Part shown: positions 46,418-53,876 of the stretch, piece by piece
Layout: each line of letters starts with the position of its first letter
How positions within the stretch are numbered: the stretch's first letter is position 1
NCBI GenBank assembly: GCA_945859605.1
Contig: OX243814.1
Coordinates: forward strand, 16,873,128 to 16,937,127
Direction of reading: 5' to 3'
Length of the DNA: 64,000 bases
Origin: Lumbricus rubellus
Taxonomy: Eukaryota > Annelida > Clitellata > Crassiclitellata > Lumbricidae
Position numbers and translations under genes: made by a program
Notes under the pieces: generated by a model
Database searches by the model: none
What the model was told of the DNA's origin: nothing
What the model saw: only the letters and a program-made list of their open reading frames with translations

Positions 46418-47212
46418 TCAAACTTCTCTGATGTGAAATCGAATCGCCAATTCTTCACCTCGAAGATTTAGTAGGTTCCCGTGTTGGTCTGTGAGTCTCG
46501 TTTCCATCGTTGAAATTGTAGACAGCAAAATCGGGAGATATATCAAATTATGCGGCACTTCGATAATTTTGTAACCCGGGCCTACGTTTGGGAAAAAAGA
46601 ATATATCACGTTTTCCGATGTTCCGTTAGTGTACGAAGACCCGATAATGTCGCTGGTCACTCTCAGGCTGCTTACACTCATTATATTCACCAAGTTCTCC
46701 GATTCATTATAGCCAGCATCATAGACCAATCTGTGAAAACCTAGAACCCTTCCTATCGAATTCTCTGGCCCAAAGTCAACCTGATAATCTCCTTCTATAT
46801 TTACCACAGACCTCAGCGTATTGGTGTTTGGTGCTATTGAGATACAGTATTCCCCATTTACTCCGTCGTAATGCCCTTTCCCCTTCATGACCCTCTGTAT
46901 ATATTCGTTGATATCCGTTATTTCATAGCAGCCCTCCGGAACTTCAATGTTAATCCACGGTGTGTCGTCATTCGGCGAATAACTGAAGACGTTGTTTGTC
47001 GCGTCGATATTTGGAAAAGAATAGTACGTCTCGAGGGCAACTAAGGCCATTTCAGATCTCTTATTCTTCTCCAGTTCGAGTAGCGGATTAAACTTCGTTC
47101 TGATTCGCGTGCTCTTTTCGCTGAGAAAAATGGAAAATGATGTTTTTGGTTCCGTGTTGCAGGCCGTCTTTTCCGTGTTTTCCGATATCTGTTTGAGAAG
47201 CGATGATTCCAT
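46418..47212 (-). CDS. Penton-like minor capsid protein (E2)
   Basis: 264 codons from MESSLLKQ, the start matching the E1 homologue; an upstream extension is ignored. Motifs: STRIRTKFNPLLEL, the ALVALETYYSFPN strand, GCYEITDINEYIQ, IGRVLGFHR, FPNVGPGYKIIEVPHNLIY and a C-terminal RGEELAIRFHIREV strand. The design parallels the E3 penton-like paralogues, and it sits between the minor protein and the packaging ATPase. Vertex role inferred. Confidence 0.74.
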   Translation of the reverse strand: MESSLLKQISENTEKTACNTEPKTSFSIFLSEKSTRIRTKFNPLLELEKNKRSEMALVALETYYSFPNIDATNNVFSYSPNDDTPWINIEVPEGCYEITDINEYIQRVMKGKGHYDGVNGEYCISIAPNTNTLRSVVNIEGDYQVDFGPENSIGRVLGFHRLVYDAGYNESENLVNIMSVSSLRVTSDIIGSSYTNGTSENVIYSFFPNVGPGYKIIEVPHNLIYLPILLSTISTMETRLTDQHGNLLNLRGEELAIRFHIREV

Positions 47213-47232
47213 TTTTACTATACAATACAATT

Positions 47233-48021
47233 TTACAATGGCGGATCCTCGATTATATAAAATTCGTCGAGTCCGCATCGGTATTTACCATTGTACTTGT
47301 CGCTAGTCAGGTCTAAAACCACGAATCCATGAGGCCGTTCCCATACTGTTTTGCAGAGTTTTCTAAATTCATCTTTCGCCATGTCTGTACTCACGTAATC
47401 GTTGTAAATATGATTACAATTTTTCAGGTCTTGTTTGAACAGGCAAATAAAGTTCGCATTTTCTCTGATTGTTTGACGCGGTAATTTGAAATAATTCTGG
47501 GCGAGGTAAAAACAATCTACATTACTATGCCTGCCCCGATTATAATACGTTTCACATTTGTTTTGTTTTTCCAATTGAAGATCATCGAATATCATCAGGT
47601 TCTTCTTTTCGGAGCTCAGATCTCTCGGGTCTGGCACATCGTCGGCGCTCTCAAAGAACTTGGCAATTATATCGGATTTAGCTTCTGAGTTTTTTGCTAT
47701 TTCCTCCATAACGAGGTCTGGCGACGCATTTTGTCCCACGATTTCATCTCGGTGGTCGAACAACCAAACAATCGCTTCTTTTGGCAATTTTTCTTCGTAT
47801 GCTTTTTTAATAATGCGATATTCCGGTTGAAACAGAGAGGTACCGAATACCTGCAAGTTATTATAATCCAACCAGTCTGGCCTGAGTAAAAGATTGAGAA
47901 GAAGCGTTGTTTTTCCGCACCCCGATTTCCCAACTATCAAACCACGTATGCTTTTGGGTAACAACGGATTATTGAATCTTTTCGAGAGCGCTGTGCCCCA
48001 ACTCATATCTCTAATCTCCAT
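47233..48021 (-). CDS. A32-like genome-packaging ATPase (E2)
   Basis: 262 codons. Walker A GKSGCGKT at residues 31-38; Walker B LMIFDD at 142-147; a CYNRGRHSNVDCFYLAQ-like sensor region around 160-175 (YYNRGRHSNVDCFYLAQN). It belongs to the FtsK/HerA-type packaging ATPases of Polintons and large DNA viruses and should drive DNA into the capsid. Its start is 28 bp from the divergent PLA2 start, so one short AT-rich spacer must serve both. Confidence 0.93.
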   Translation of the reverse strand: MEIRDMSWGTALSKRFNNPLLPKSIRGLIVGKSGCGKTTLLLNLLLRPDWLDYNNLQVFGTSLFQPEYRIIKKAYEEKLPKEAIVWLFDHRDEIVGQNASPDLVMEEIAKNSEAKSDIIAKFFESADDVPDPRDLSSEKKNLMIFDDLQLEKQNKCETYYNRGRHSNVDCFYLAQNYFKLPRQTIRENANFICLFKQDLKNCNHIYNDYVSTDMAKDEFRKLCKTVWERPHGFVVLDLTSDKYNGKYRCGLDEFYIIEDPPL

Positions 48022-48049
48022 TTTAAAAATATATATTATTAAAAACCAA
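48022..48049. promoter_or_regulatory. 28-bp divergent promoter, ATPase/PLA2 (E2)
   Basis: The gap between the two start codons contains TATATATT and runs of A or T abutting each ATG. The matching E1 gap is only 20 bp (53857-53876). Confidence 0.65.
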
Positions 48050-48592
48050 ATGTATTGCGTAAAATGTAAAAAACAGACCCAGACGACAGATGTGCAGAAC
48101 GTCGTGGCTAATAATGGGAGATCGATGCTCAGAGGTGTTTGCGTCGTATGCGGAAAAACAAAAACTCAATTCGTGAAGGCGCCCGCTGTTGCGCAAGGTG
48201 GGGATCTAGTTAGTTCGCTGAACGCTACCACTAGCAACATTAAATTACCTTGGGCTAAATTTCCGGGCGAATTACATTTGCCAGGCCATCAGTTTACTGG
48301 CCCGGGTACTAGACTAGATTTGCGTCTGAATCCCAACGAAACCCCCAAAGATTGGAGCAAACCTATAAACAGGGTAGATAGTGCGGCATACGTCCATGAC
48401 CTGGCATACAATCAACACACTGATACAGCTTCTAGGAATGTCGCTGATAGAGCAATGATAAACCAGCTGAATAATATACCTAATCCAAGCGTGCGGGAAC
48501 GAATAGAGAGGGCGATAGTCAAACCTATTTTGTCCGCTAAAACGAGTCTCGGGCTAGGTTTAAAAAAAGCCCAGAATTACAGCAGGACCTGA
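48050..48592 (+). CDS. Zinc-ribbon (DUF5679-like) / parvovirus-type PLA2 protein (E2)
   Basis: 180 codons from MYCVKCKK; longer upstream readings cross the ATPase gene. The N-terminal ribbon has Cys3, Cys6, Cys31 and Cys34. The PLA2 domain has the calcium-loop TGPG (residues 83-86), the catalytic HD pair (His116-Asp117, AAYVHDLAY) and a downstream Asp132, as in the phospholipase of parvovirus VP1 used for endosomal escape. It ends in a Lys-rich tail encoded over TTTAAAAAAA, a slippery sequence; the integrase lies in the -1 frame. It may be expressed alone and as a PLA2-integrase fusion. Confidence 0.88.
   Translation: MYCVKCKKQTQTTDVQNVVANNGRSMLRGVCVVCGKTKTQFVKAPAVAQGGDLVSSLNATTSNIKLPWAKFPGELHLPGHQFTGPGTRLDLRLNPNETPKDWSKPINRVDSAAYVHDLAYNQHTDTASRNVADRAMINQLNNIPNPSVRERIERAIVKPILSAKTSLGLGLKKAQNYSRT
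48559..48565 (+). promoter_or_regulatory. Candidate -1 ribosomal frameshift site (T TTA AAA), E2
   Basis: In the PLA2 frame the codons are TTA AAA AAA, 27 nt before the PLA2 stop. Slipping back one base enters the integrase frame, which is open from here to 49503. The heptamer fits the X XXY YYZ rule. No strong pseudoknot is obvious by eye downstream. Confidence 0.65.
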
Positions 48593-49503
48593 AATGGACT
48601 AATCAATTAGCGAATGAATTACACAAACCAGTAGTGAGAAATTTTAGGACGAGGCGGGTCCGTGTTGGGGGGATTGACCAGATTTGGGCGGCTGATCTAA
48701 TCGACATGCAGGCTTTCGCTAGAGATAATGATGGCATGAAATTTCTATTGACCGTCATAGATGTGTTTTCCAAGTATGGGTGGATTGTTCCATTACATGA
48801 CAAGAGTGGGAAGTCTACAGCCGATGGGTTCGTGAAGATACTCGGGGGTGGTCGACAGCCAGTCAAAGTTTGGTGCGACAAAGGGAAAGAATTTTATAAC
48901 AAAAATGTCAAGAATTTAGTCGAGTTGTATTCTACCGAGAACGAGGGCAAAAGTTCCATCGTAGAAAGATGGGTGCGTACGATGAAAGAGAAGATGTTCA
49001 AGTACTTCACAGCTAATTCAACGAGAAGATATATCGATGTATTAGATGAGATGGTTAGTAATTATAATGACACGAGACATTCTTCAATCAAAATGACTCC
49101 CGCGAAGGCTAGTATGAAAGTGAACGAAAAGACGGTATTTATGAATTTATACGGCGACGAGATTTCAGAGCCTATTTTACCAAAGTTTTCAATCGGCGAT
49201 CGAGTCAGAATAACTAAGAAGAAGAGCATTTTTGACAAAGGATATATACCTAGATGGACGGAGGAGGTTTTTGTAGTATCTCAGGTTCAATATACAGATC
49301 CACCAACTTACAAGATTACTGATTCTAATTCTGAGGAAATACAAGGCTCTTTTTACGAGCAGGAGCTACAGAAAACAACTCAAGAAATATTTAGAATCGA
49401 AAAAGTGATTAGGAAACGCGGGAAGAAATGTCTCGTGAAATGGTTGGGCTACCCACCCTCGTTCAACTCATGGATCGAAAATGAAGACTTGGCAACATTG
49501 TGA
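48568..49503 (+). CDS. E2 integrase with chromodomain, read in -1 frame from PLA2
   Basis: 312 codons counted from the frameshift site; no ATG precedes the conserved region WTNQLANELHKP. Retroviral-type catalytic triad: Asp in IWAADLID, Asp in WCDKGKEF, Glu in SSIVERW. A basic SH3-like barrel (GDRVRITKKKSIFDKGY) follows, then a chromodomain with RIEKVIRKRG, CLVKWLGY and FNSWIEN. It joins the ends to target DNA; the 6-bp staggered cut fits the target copies seen. The chromodomain may steer it to chromatin. Confidence 0.93.
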   Translation, partial: SPELQQDLKWTNQLANELHKPVVRNFRTRRVRVGGIDQIWAADLIDMQAFARDNDGMKFLLTVIDVFSKYGWIVPLHDKSGKSTADGFVKILGGGRQPVKVWCDKGKEFYNKNVKNLVELYSTENEGKSSIVERWVRTMKEKMFKYFTANSTRRYIDVLDEMVSNYNDTRHSSIKMTPAKASMKVNEKTVFMNLYGDEISEPILPKFSIGDRVRITKKKSIFDKGYIPRWTEEVFVVSQVQYTDPPTYKITDSNSEEIQGSFYEQELQKTTQEIFRIEKVIRKRGKKCLVKWLGYPPSFNSWIENEDLATL

Positions 49504-49838
49504 AACGATTGTCATCATATGATTATGTGTAATTTTCGAAACTTGGGATTCCCATATCTGCGTCGTAGTACGCCCACGTTCTTCCATCACATGAGGATGA
49601 GTAGACCAGGTTTCGAAAGTCGGAATTTCCATATCTACGTCGTAATCCACGCACGCAGAGATGAGTGTCCACTGCGTTGGCGGGTAACGACGTAAATCTT
49701 GCGGGGAAATTCTAAGTTTCGATGACTCGGTGGTATATAATAATGTGGTGTGACCAGAGACCCTGTCACACTTTTCGATAAAACGTGACAGGGACTTTTT
49801 GAAATTTATTCGGCTGAGGCGTGACACGAAAATTTTCT
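49504..49838. promoter_or_regulatory. Leader region of the E2 coiled-coil gene
   Basis: A diverged direct repeat of about 45 bp (cores TTTCGAAA and CCATATCT.CGTCGTA) occurs near 49536-49578 and 49610-49652. A TATATAA box is at 49734-49740. A 9-bp hairpin CCCTGTCAC/GTGACAGGG is at 49761-49793, and the ATG follows at 49839. Unlike other genes in the element, the TATA box here lies about 100 bp from the ATG, like a normal Pol II promoter. Confidence 0.55.
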
Positions 49839-50096
49839 ATGGATGCCGATCTGCGAAATTTCGTACAGAGCTTGGCCGACGAACGACCCACCAATGTCGG
49901 AAAAAAAGAGGACGAGCTTGTTAAAATTCGACAGAGAATACGAAAGATACGAATGAAAGATAGAAAACAAAAACAGAGAATGCGAGAGTTGATGTCTGCT
50001 CTCCGCGAAACAGCAGATGAGCTAGCCTTCCTAAAGACGCAAGCTACACGTGTTCGCGCTGAAATCGGGGCGTTGGCCGACGACGTTACCGATTGA
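49839..50096 (+). CDS. Small basic coiled-coil protein (E2 only)
   Basis: 85 codons from MDADLRNF; an upstream GTG-started extension is not needed. The middle is highly charged (VKIRQRIRKIRMKDRKQKQRMR) with heptad-like spacing to the end, suggesting a dimerising, bZIP-like or nucleic-acid-binding helix. It is outside the conserved gene set, next to the right terminal repeat, with its own TATA box. It could be an early regulator. No family recognised. Confidence 0.55.
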   Translation: MDADLRNFVQSLADERPTNVGKKEDELVKIRQRIRKIRMKDRKQKQRMRELMSALRETADELAFLKTQATRVRAEIGALADDVTD

Positions 50097-50888
50097 ATGG
50101 AGCTGAACAGATTCGCTTACCTCTCTCCTTCAAAACAACCCAAGATCCGCTATCTACTTCTTCTTCACAAACAACATTGAGTATCCGTAAAAAACCGGTA
50201 GATTAAATTTAAATTAATTTCACATCGTACACTGTCAACCGCCGAATGTAGACCTATATTATAATATTTAGGCTAACCCCATTGAACTAGCAGCTCAGCG
50301 AACGGGGATGCTCCAGATGACGATGCAAAACATTATTTATGTTAGGCTAACTGTTTCCGTCTACCTATGAATCGGTGAACTCAGGCTCTCAACAAAAACG
50401 ATTATGGCACTGTCAACCGCTAGATGGCTATATTATAATATATACCAACCGTTAAAACAGCTGCAGCCAACGCACGTTGAATGCAAGCCAACAAAATATA
50501 ATAAATCTCGCAGCGAGTAATTTCATGAAAGCTTCGTTGTTTTTGGGATGGATGGATGTACGACTAGATGAATCGTTAGATGAATGGCTAGATGAATGGA
50601 TGGATGTATGTGCAATTAGTCTCAGCCTCTCCGCCTTATTGCGAACATAACATCCTAGTCCGCCACTCGTAGACCACTTATAATAATTAGGCCCGCATTT
50701 ACCAATTATACTCGCCCGGCCCCGATCCGACTGTAAATAGGACGTAGGCAATTAAAATCAGCCAGCTCCAACTGTAAGCAGGACTTTGGCAATTATCTTC
50801 GCCCAGCTCCAACTACAAACAGGACCTTAGCAATTAACGCTGGTCCGTCAACCGCAAACAGGATGAAGCGTATGAAACTTTTGCAACC
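50097..50888. other. E2 non-coding right arm
   Basis: No convincing gene. It contains a direct repeat with ACTGTCAACCGC...CTATATTATAATAT (near 50230-50270 and 50409-50445), a GATGGATGGATG/GATGAATGG minisatellite at about 50547-50608, and a CCAGCTCCAACT(G/A)..AGCAGGAC repeat near 50762-50825. It is probably subterminal replication or packaging sequence. Confidence 0.5.
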
Positions 50889-51167
50889 AAAAGTAAGGCT
50901 ATATTGGTCAAACTGCGCGGACACTCAATTTTTTTAGGCTGGTATTGGTCAAATGGGCGAAGGTCAAGGCTGTACTGGTCAAATTGTCCGAAGCTCAAGG
51001 CTGTACTGGTCAAATTGTCCGAAGCTCAAGGCTGTACTGGTCAAATTGTCCGAAGCTCAAGGCTGTACTGGTCAAATTGTCCGAAGCTCAAGGCTGTACT
51101 GGTCAAATTGTCCGAAGCTCAAGGCTGTACTGGTCAAATGAGCCAAATGCCTTATTCCTGTTCTACT
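50889..51167. repeat. E2 right terminal inverted repeat with 31-bp units
   Basis: Units of CTGTACTGGTCAAATTGTCC plus CGAAGCTCAAGG begin at 50970, 51001, 51032, 51063, 51094 and 51125, preceded by two diverged units. It ends CCTTATTCCTGTTCTACT. Unit sequence and period differ slightly from the left end, so each array has homogenised separately. Confidence 0.93.
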
Positions 51168-51548
51168 ATCGTAGTAATTAACATAACATATGGAGTCTTT
51201 TTCGTTTATAGTAACTGGTGAATCGGAGTTGTTTTGTATTGTAATTATTATATCCTCTGCGTCCTCTAGTACTGTACCATCTTGAAGGCTCAGTCTGAGT
51301 TGTTTCAACTTCTGTCTAAGAGAGACTAGACACATTCCACTGGTCATTCGGACTCCAAGGCCTACTTCTACTGTAATATTTGTCTTTGGTTCAATCGTTA
51401 TCGCTTGCTGAGCAAAAATCTCATATCTGTCGCCTGCTCGTTGTCTTGCAGGAGCGTGAGTGACCACTTTAGGCAACCAAATTATTGTACTCACACGAGG
51501 CTTCCGTTTGGTGATAAATTTGTGTATTGGGTGACCGTATCCAGACAT
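51072..51548 (-). CDS. dUTPase-fold-like protein (E1), tail replaced by E2 terminus
   Basis: The reading frame is 158 codons, but native E1 sequence ends at the target copy (51168). The last 32 codons are read from the E2 terminal repeat. The native part matches the E2 homologue: RYEIFAQQAITIEPKTN, VGLGVRMTSGMCLVSLRQK, DGTVLEDAEDIIITIQNNS, ITINEKDSICYVNY. The uninterrupted gene would have ended within two codons of the target site on the other side of E2, so the core domain is undamaged. Start context CACTTATATAAATG. Confidence 0.7.
   Translation of the reverse strand: MSGYGHPIHKFITKRKPRVSTIIWLPKVVTHAPARQRAGDRYEIFAQQAITIEPKTNITVEVGLGVRMTSGMCLVSLRQKLKQLRLSLQDGTVLEDAEDIIITIQNNSDSPVTINEKDSICYVNYYDSRTGIRHLAHLTSTALSFGQFDQYSLELRTI
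51168..51173. repeat. Target-site duplication of E2, right copy (ATCGTA)
   Basis: Matches 34652-34657 and lies inside the final codons of the E1 dUTPase-fold-like gene. Confidence 0.95.
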
Positions 51549-51564
51549 TTATATAAGTGGTTTT

Positions 51565-52215
51565 TTAAAGTAACATTCCAAGAATAGGAATATTTTTAAA
51601 TGGTGAATTGGGTCCCAAGATAAGACCTTCACCGCTGATATATCCTGCTCCTCTTTTCATAAACAGACCAGAACCCGATATCGAACTACCCTTTTTCCAC
51701 GGAGATAGAAAAAGACCTTCCTCAGCAGGCACTATCTTACAGCATATTCCTCCTTTCTTAACGTAGAGCACTCCAGATCCACTTATCGGGTGTGAGATCG
51801 AAGATCCACTTATCTGATGTGAGATCGAAGATCCACTTATTTTATCGACAATTTTGGAACCAGCTGCAGAACCCAATCCTGTTAAGGCTCCTGTGGCTAA
51901 ACTCGGAAGAACACTAGACAGAAGAAACTTTCCGGCTGTTGCTAAGAACGGTAGAATAGCGCCAATAAATCCGCCTTCGACTCTCGCATTGTCTTCTAAT
52001 TGCTTTTTACCCATTTTAATTGTCACACCAGTTCCATTCTGATACGCTTTAGTTAACTTGTTAATTTGCCTCTGGTTTAGAGCTAATACATGCTCACCAG
52101 TTATATCTTCATGAGAAAGTCTTATACTCACCCCAGTTCCGACTTGAACAGCTCGCTTAATCTTCTCTTTTTGCCCTTCAGAAATATTAACTTTGACCTT
52201 AGCGTAAGCGCTCAT
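51565..52215 (-). CDS. Glycine-rich minor virion protein (E1) with repeat insertion
   Basis: 216 codons. Same plan as the E2 protein: paired N-terminal units, hydrophobic GGFIGAILPFLATAGKFLL, Gly-rich tail and GPNSPFKNIPILGMLL. It is 18 residues longer because of an insertion of ISGSSISHQ / ISGSSISHP encoded by two 27-bp DNA repeats (51791-51844). The core of that repeat also forms the 24-bp array upstream of E1 PolB. Confidence 0.73.
   Translation of the reverse strand: MSAYAKVKVNISEGQKEKIKRAVQVGTGVSIRLSHEDITGEHVLALNQRQINKLTKAYQNGTGVTIKMGKKQLEDNARVEGGFIGAILPFLATAGKFLLSSVLPSLATGALTGLGSAAGSKIVDKISGSSISHQISGSSISHPISGSGVLYVKKGGICCKIVPAEEGLFLSPWKKGSSISGSGLFMKRGAGYISGEGLILGPNSPFKNIPILGMLL
51791..51844. 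repeat. 27-bp in-frame repeat x2 in the E1 minor-protein gene
   Basis: The first 23 bases of each unit equal the intergenic 24-bp repeat at 31465-31536. The 27-bp period keeps the reading frame. Confidence 0.95.
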
Positions 52216-52239
52216 CTTATATTAAATATAAACTTTAAA

Positions 52240-53013
52240 TTAAACCTCTCTTATGTGAAATCGTATCGACAATTCCTCACCTCTTAAATTAATTAGTTTT
52301 CCATTTTGGTCTATTAGTTTTGTTTCCATCGATGAAATAGAGTATAGCGTTATTGGAAGATATACGAGATTGTGAGGAGATTCGATTATCTTGTAACCAG
52401 GCCCGACCGATGGAAAGAAAGAATAAATTATGTTCTCCGTAGTTCCGTTGGCATACGATGATCCTATTACATCACTCGTAACTCGTAAACTATTCACGCT
52501 GTTTATATCGACTATGTGCTCGGATTCGTTATATCCTTCGGAGTATACACGACTCTGAAATCCTAGAACGGTGCTAATTGAATTTGGTACTGTAAAATCA
52601 ACTTTATAGTTCTCATCAATTTCCAAAACAGCCTTCAAAGTATTGTTATTTGGTTGCAACTTTATACATTGACCATGACCTTCTTCTTTTAGAATTCTCT
52701 GTATGTAATCGTTTAAGTCTTCGATTTCGTAGCAACCGGTTGGAATGTCTAAATCTTCCCACGTTACACCGTTATCTGACGAATATACGAATTTATTATT
52801 TGTTTCGTCTATATTGGGAAAACTGTAGTAAGTTTCAAGATTAACAAGGGCCATTTCATACTTCTTACTTTTGTCCAGTTCGATTAGTGGATTAAATTTC
52901 GTTCGAATTCGTGTGCTCCTTTCGCTCAACAAAATGCAAAAGGATTCTTTAGCCTCTGTGTTGCGTGCAATCGTTTGAGTATTAGATAAAATTTCGTCAA
53001 GAAGGGTTTCCAT
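52240..53013 (-). CDS. Penton-like minor capsid protein (E1)
   Basis: 257 codons from METLLDEIL. Conserved with E2 at STRIRTKFNPLIEL, NLETYYSFPN, GCYEIEDLNDYIQ, FPSVGPGYKIIESPHNLVY and RGEELSIRFHIREV. The main difference is a shorter loop after the IQR helix. Predicted vertex protein, in the same structural run as E2. Confidence 0.74.
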   Translation of the reverse strand: METLLDEILSNTQTIARNTEAKESFCILLSERSTRIRTKFNPLIELDKSKKYEMALVNLETYYSFPNIDETNNKFVYSSDNGVTWEDLDIPTGCYEIEDLNDYIQRILKEEGHGQCIKLQPNNNTLKAVLEIDENYKVDFTVPNSISTVLGFQSRVYSEGYNESEHIVDINSVNSLRVTSDVIGSSYANGTTENIIYSFFPSVGPGYKIIESPHNLVYLPITLYSISSMETKLIDQNGKLINLRGEELSIRFHIREV

Positions 53014-53079
53014 TTTAGATAGCTATTTTTAAACCTAGAATATAAAATCTTAAATTTTGTTATCATTTTATTATTGCTT

Positions 53080-53856
53080 TTATTTAATGTAAAATGTATC
53101 TAATCCAGATCTGTACCTGCCCTTATTTGTTTTGCTAGTTAAGTCAATAACCACAAAACCATGCGTTTCATCCCACGCAGTTTTGCATAATTTTCGAAAT
53201 TCTTCAATAGTCATATCATCTACACCTATATGATCGCTGTATATATGATTAATATTCTTGAGGTCTTGAGGGAATAGACATATAAAGTTAGCATTCTCTC
53301 TTATAGTTTGTCTAGGCAGTTTGAAATAATTTTGTGCTAGGTAAAAGCAATCTACATTACTATGCCTACCTCTTATATAATAGGATTCGCATTTATTTTG
53401 CCTCTCTAATTGTAAATCATCAAAAATCATGAGATTCTTTTTATCTCGACTTAAGTCTCGTGGATCTGGAACATCTTCAGAGGTTTCAAAGAACTTGCAT
53501 TCTATATCCGATTTTTTGGCCATGTTTTTAGACATCTCCTCGACTACGGCGGTCGGTGATACATTTAATTTCATTATCTCATCGCGATTATCAAAAAGTC
53601 TTATAATTGCTTCCTTTGGTAATTTCTCTTCGAATGCTTTCTTTAGTATCTTGTATTCTGATTGAAAAAGACTTTTTCCAAAGATCTGCAGGTTATCGTA
53701 GTCTAACCAACCAGGTCTCAGTAATAAATTAAGTAGTAATATTGTCTTACCGCATTGAGACTTACCTACGATCAAACCTCTGATGCTTCTTGGTAAGAGA
53801 GGACTGTTAAAGCGTTTACTTGATTCTTCATTCCACGATAGGTCTTGGACTTCCAT
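53080..53856 (-). CDS. A32-like genome-packaging ATPase (E1)
   Basis: 258 codons. Walker A GKSQCGKT at residues 31-38 (Gln replaces the Gly of E2), Walker B LMIFDD, and the RGRHSNVDCFYLAQ region conserved. The frame is intact. The start codon is 20 bp from the divergent PLA2 start. Confidence 0.93.
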   Translation of the reverse strand: MEVQDLSWNEESSKRFNSPLLPRSIRGLIVGKSQCGKTILLLNLLLRPGWLDYDNLQIFGKSLFQSEYKILKKAFEEKLPKEAIIRLFDNRDEIMKLNVSPTAVVEEMSKNMAKKSDIECKFFETSEDVPDPRDLSRDKKNLMIFDDLQLERQNKCESYYIRGRHSNVDCFYLAQNYFKLPRQTIRENANFICLFPQDLKNINHIYSDHIGVDDMTIEEFRKLCKTAWDETHGFVVIDLTSKTNKGRYRSGLDTFYIK

Positions 53857-53876
53857 TTTAATTATATTATATTAAA
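53857..53876. promoter_or_regulatory. 20-bp divergent promoter, ATPase/PLA2 (E1)
   Basis: The whole intergenic gap is TTTAATTATATTATATTAAA, almost palindromic, with both ATGs directly abutting. Two genes must be transcribed outward from within 20 bp. Confidence 0.7.

Larger units (their letters stand above)
34658..51167 (+). mobile_element. Maverick E2 (complete, 16,510 bp)
   Basis: Inverted termini starting AGTAGAACAGGAATAAGGC, unequal subterminal repeat arrays and a 6-bp target duplication define it exactly. Seventeen genes were found and all frames are intact. Layout: SAP protein, PolB, zinc ribbon, protease and two fibres (plus); MCP, amphipathic, DUF8207-like, membrane protein, dUTPase-fold-like, minor, penton-like and ATPase (minus); PLA2, integrase and a coiled-coil gene (plus). 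With intact termini and genes it looks like a young and possibly still active element. Confidence 0.96.

Noticed and set aside
389..48855. Simple head-to-tail tandem duplication
   Set aside because: The two copies are separated by E3 and E1 sequence, and no join from 48855 back to 27554 exists.
49468..49827. 119-codon minus-strand open frame
   Set aside because: It overlaps the integrase 3' end, the 45-bp repeats and the TATA box on the other strand. No domain is visible.
50904..51221. Repetitive open frames across the E2 right terminal repeat
   Set aside because: The 31-bp period shifts frame each unit, so all three frames stay open by chance. No start motif and no conservation at the left end.
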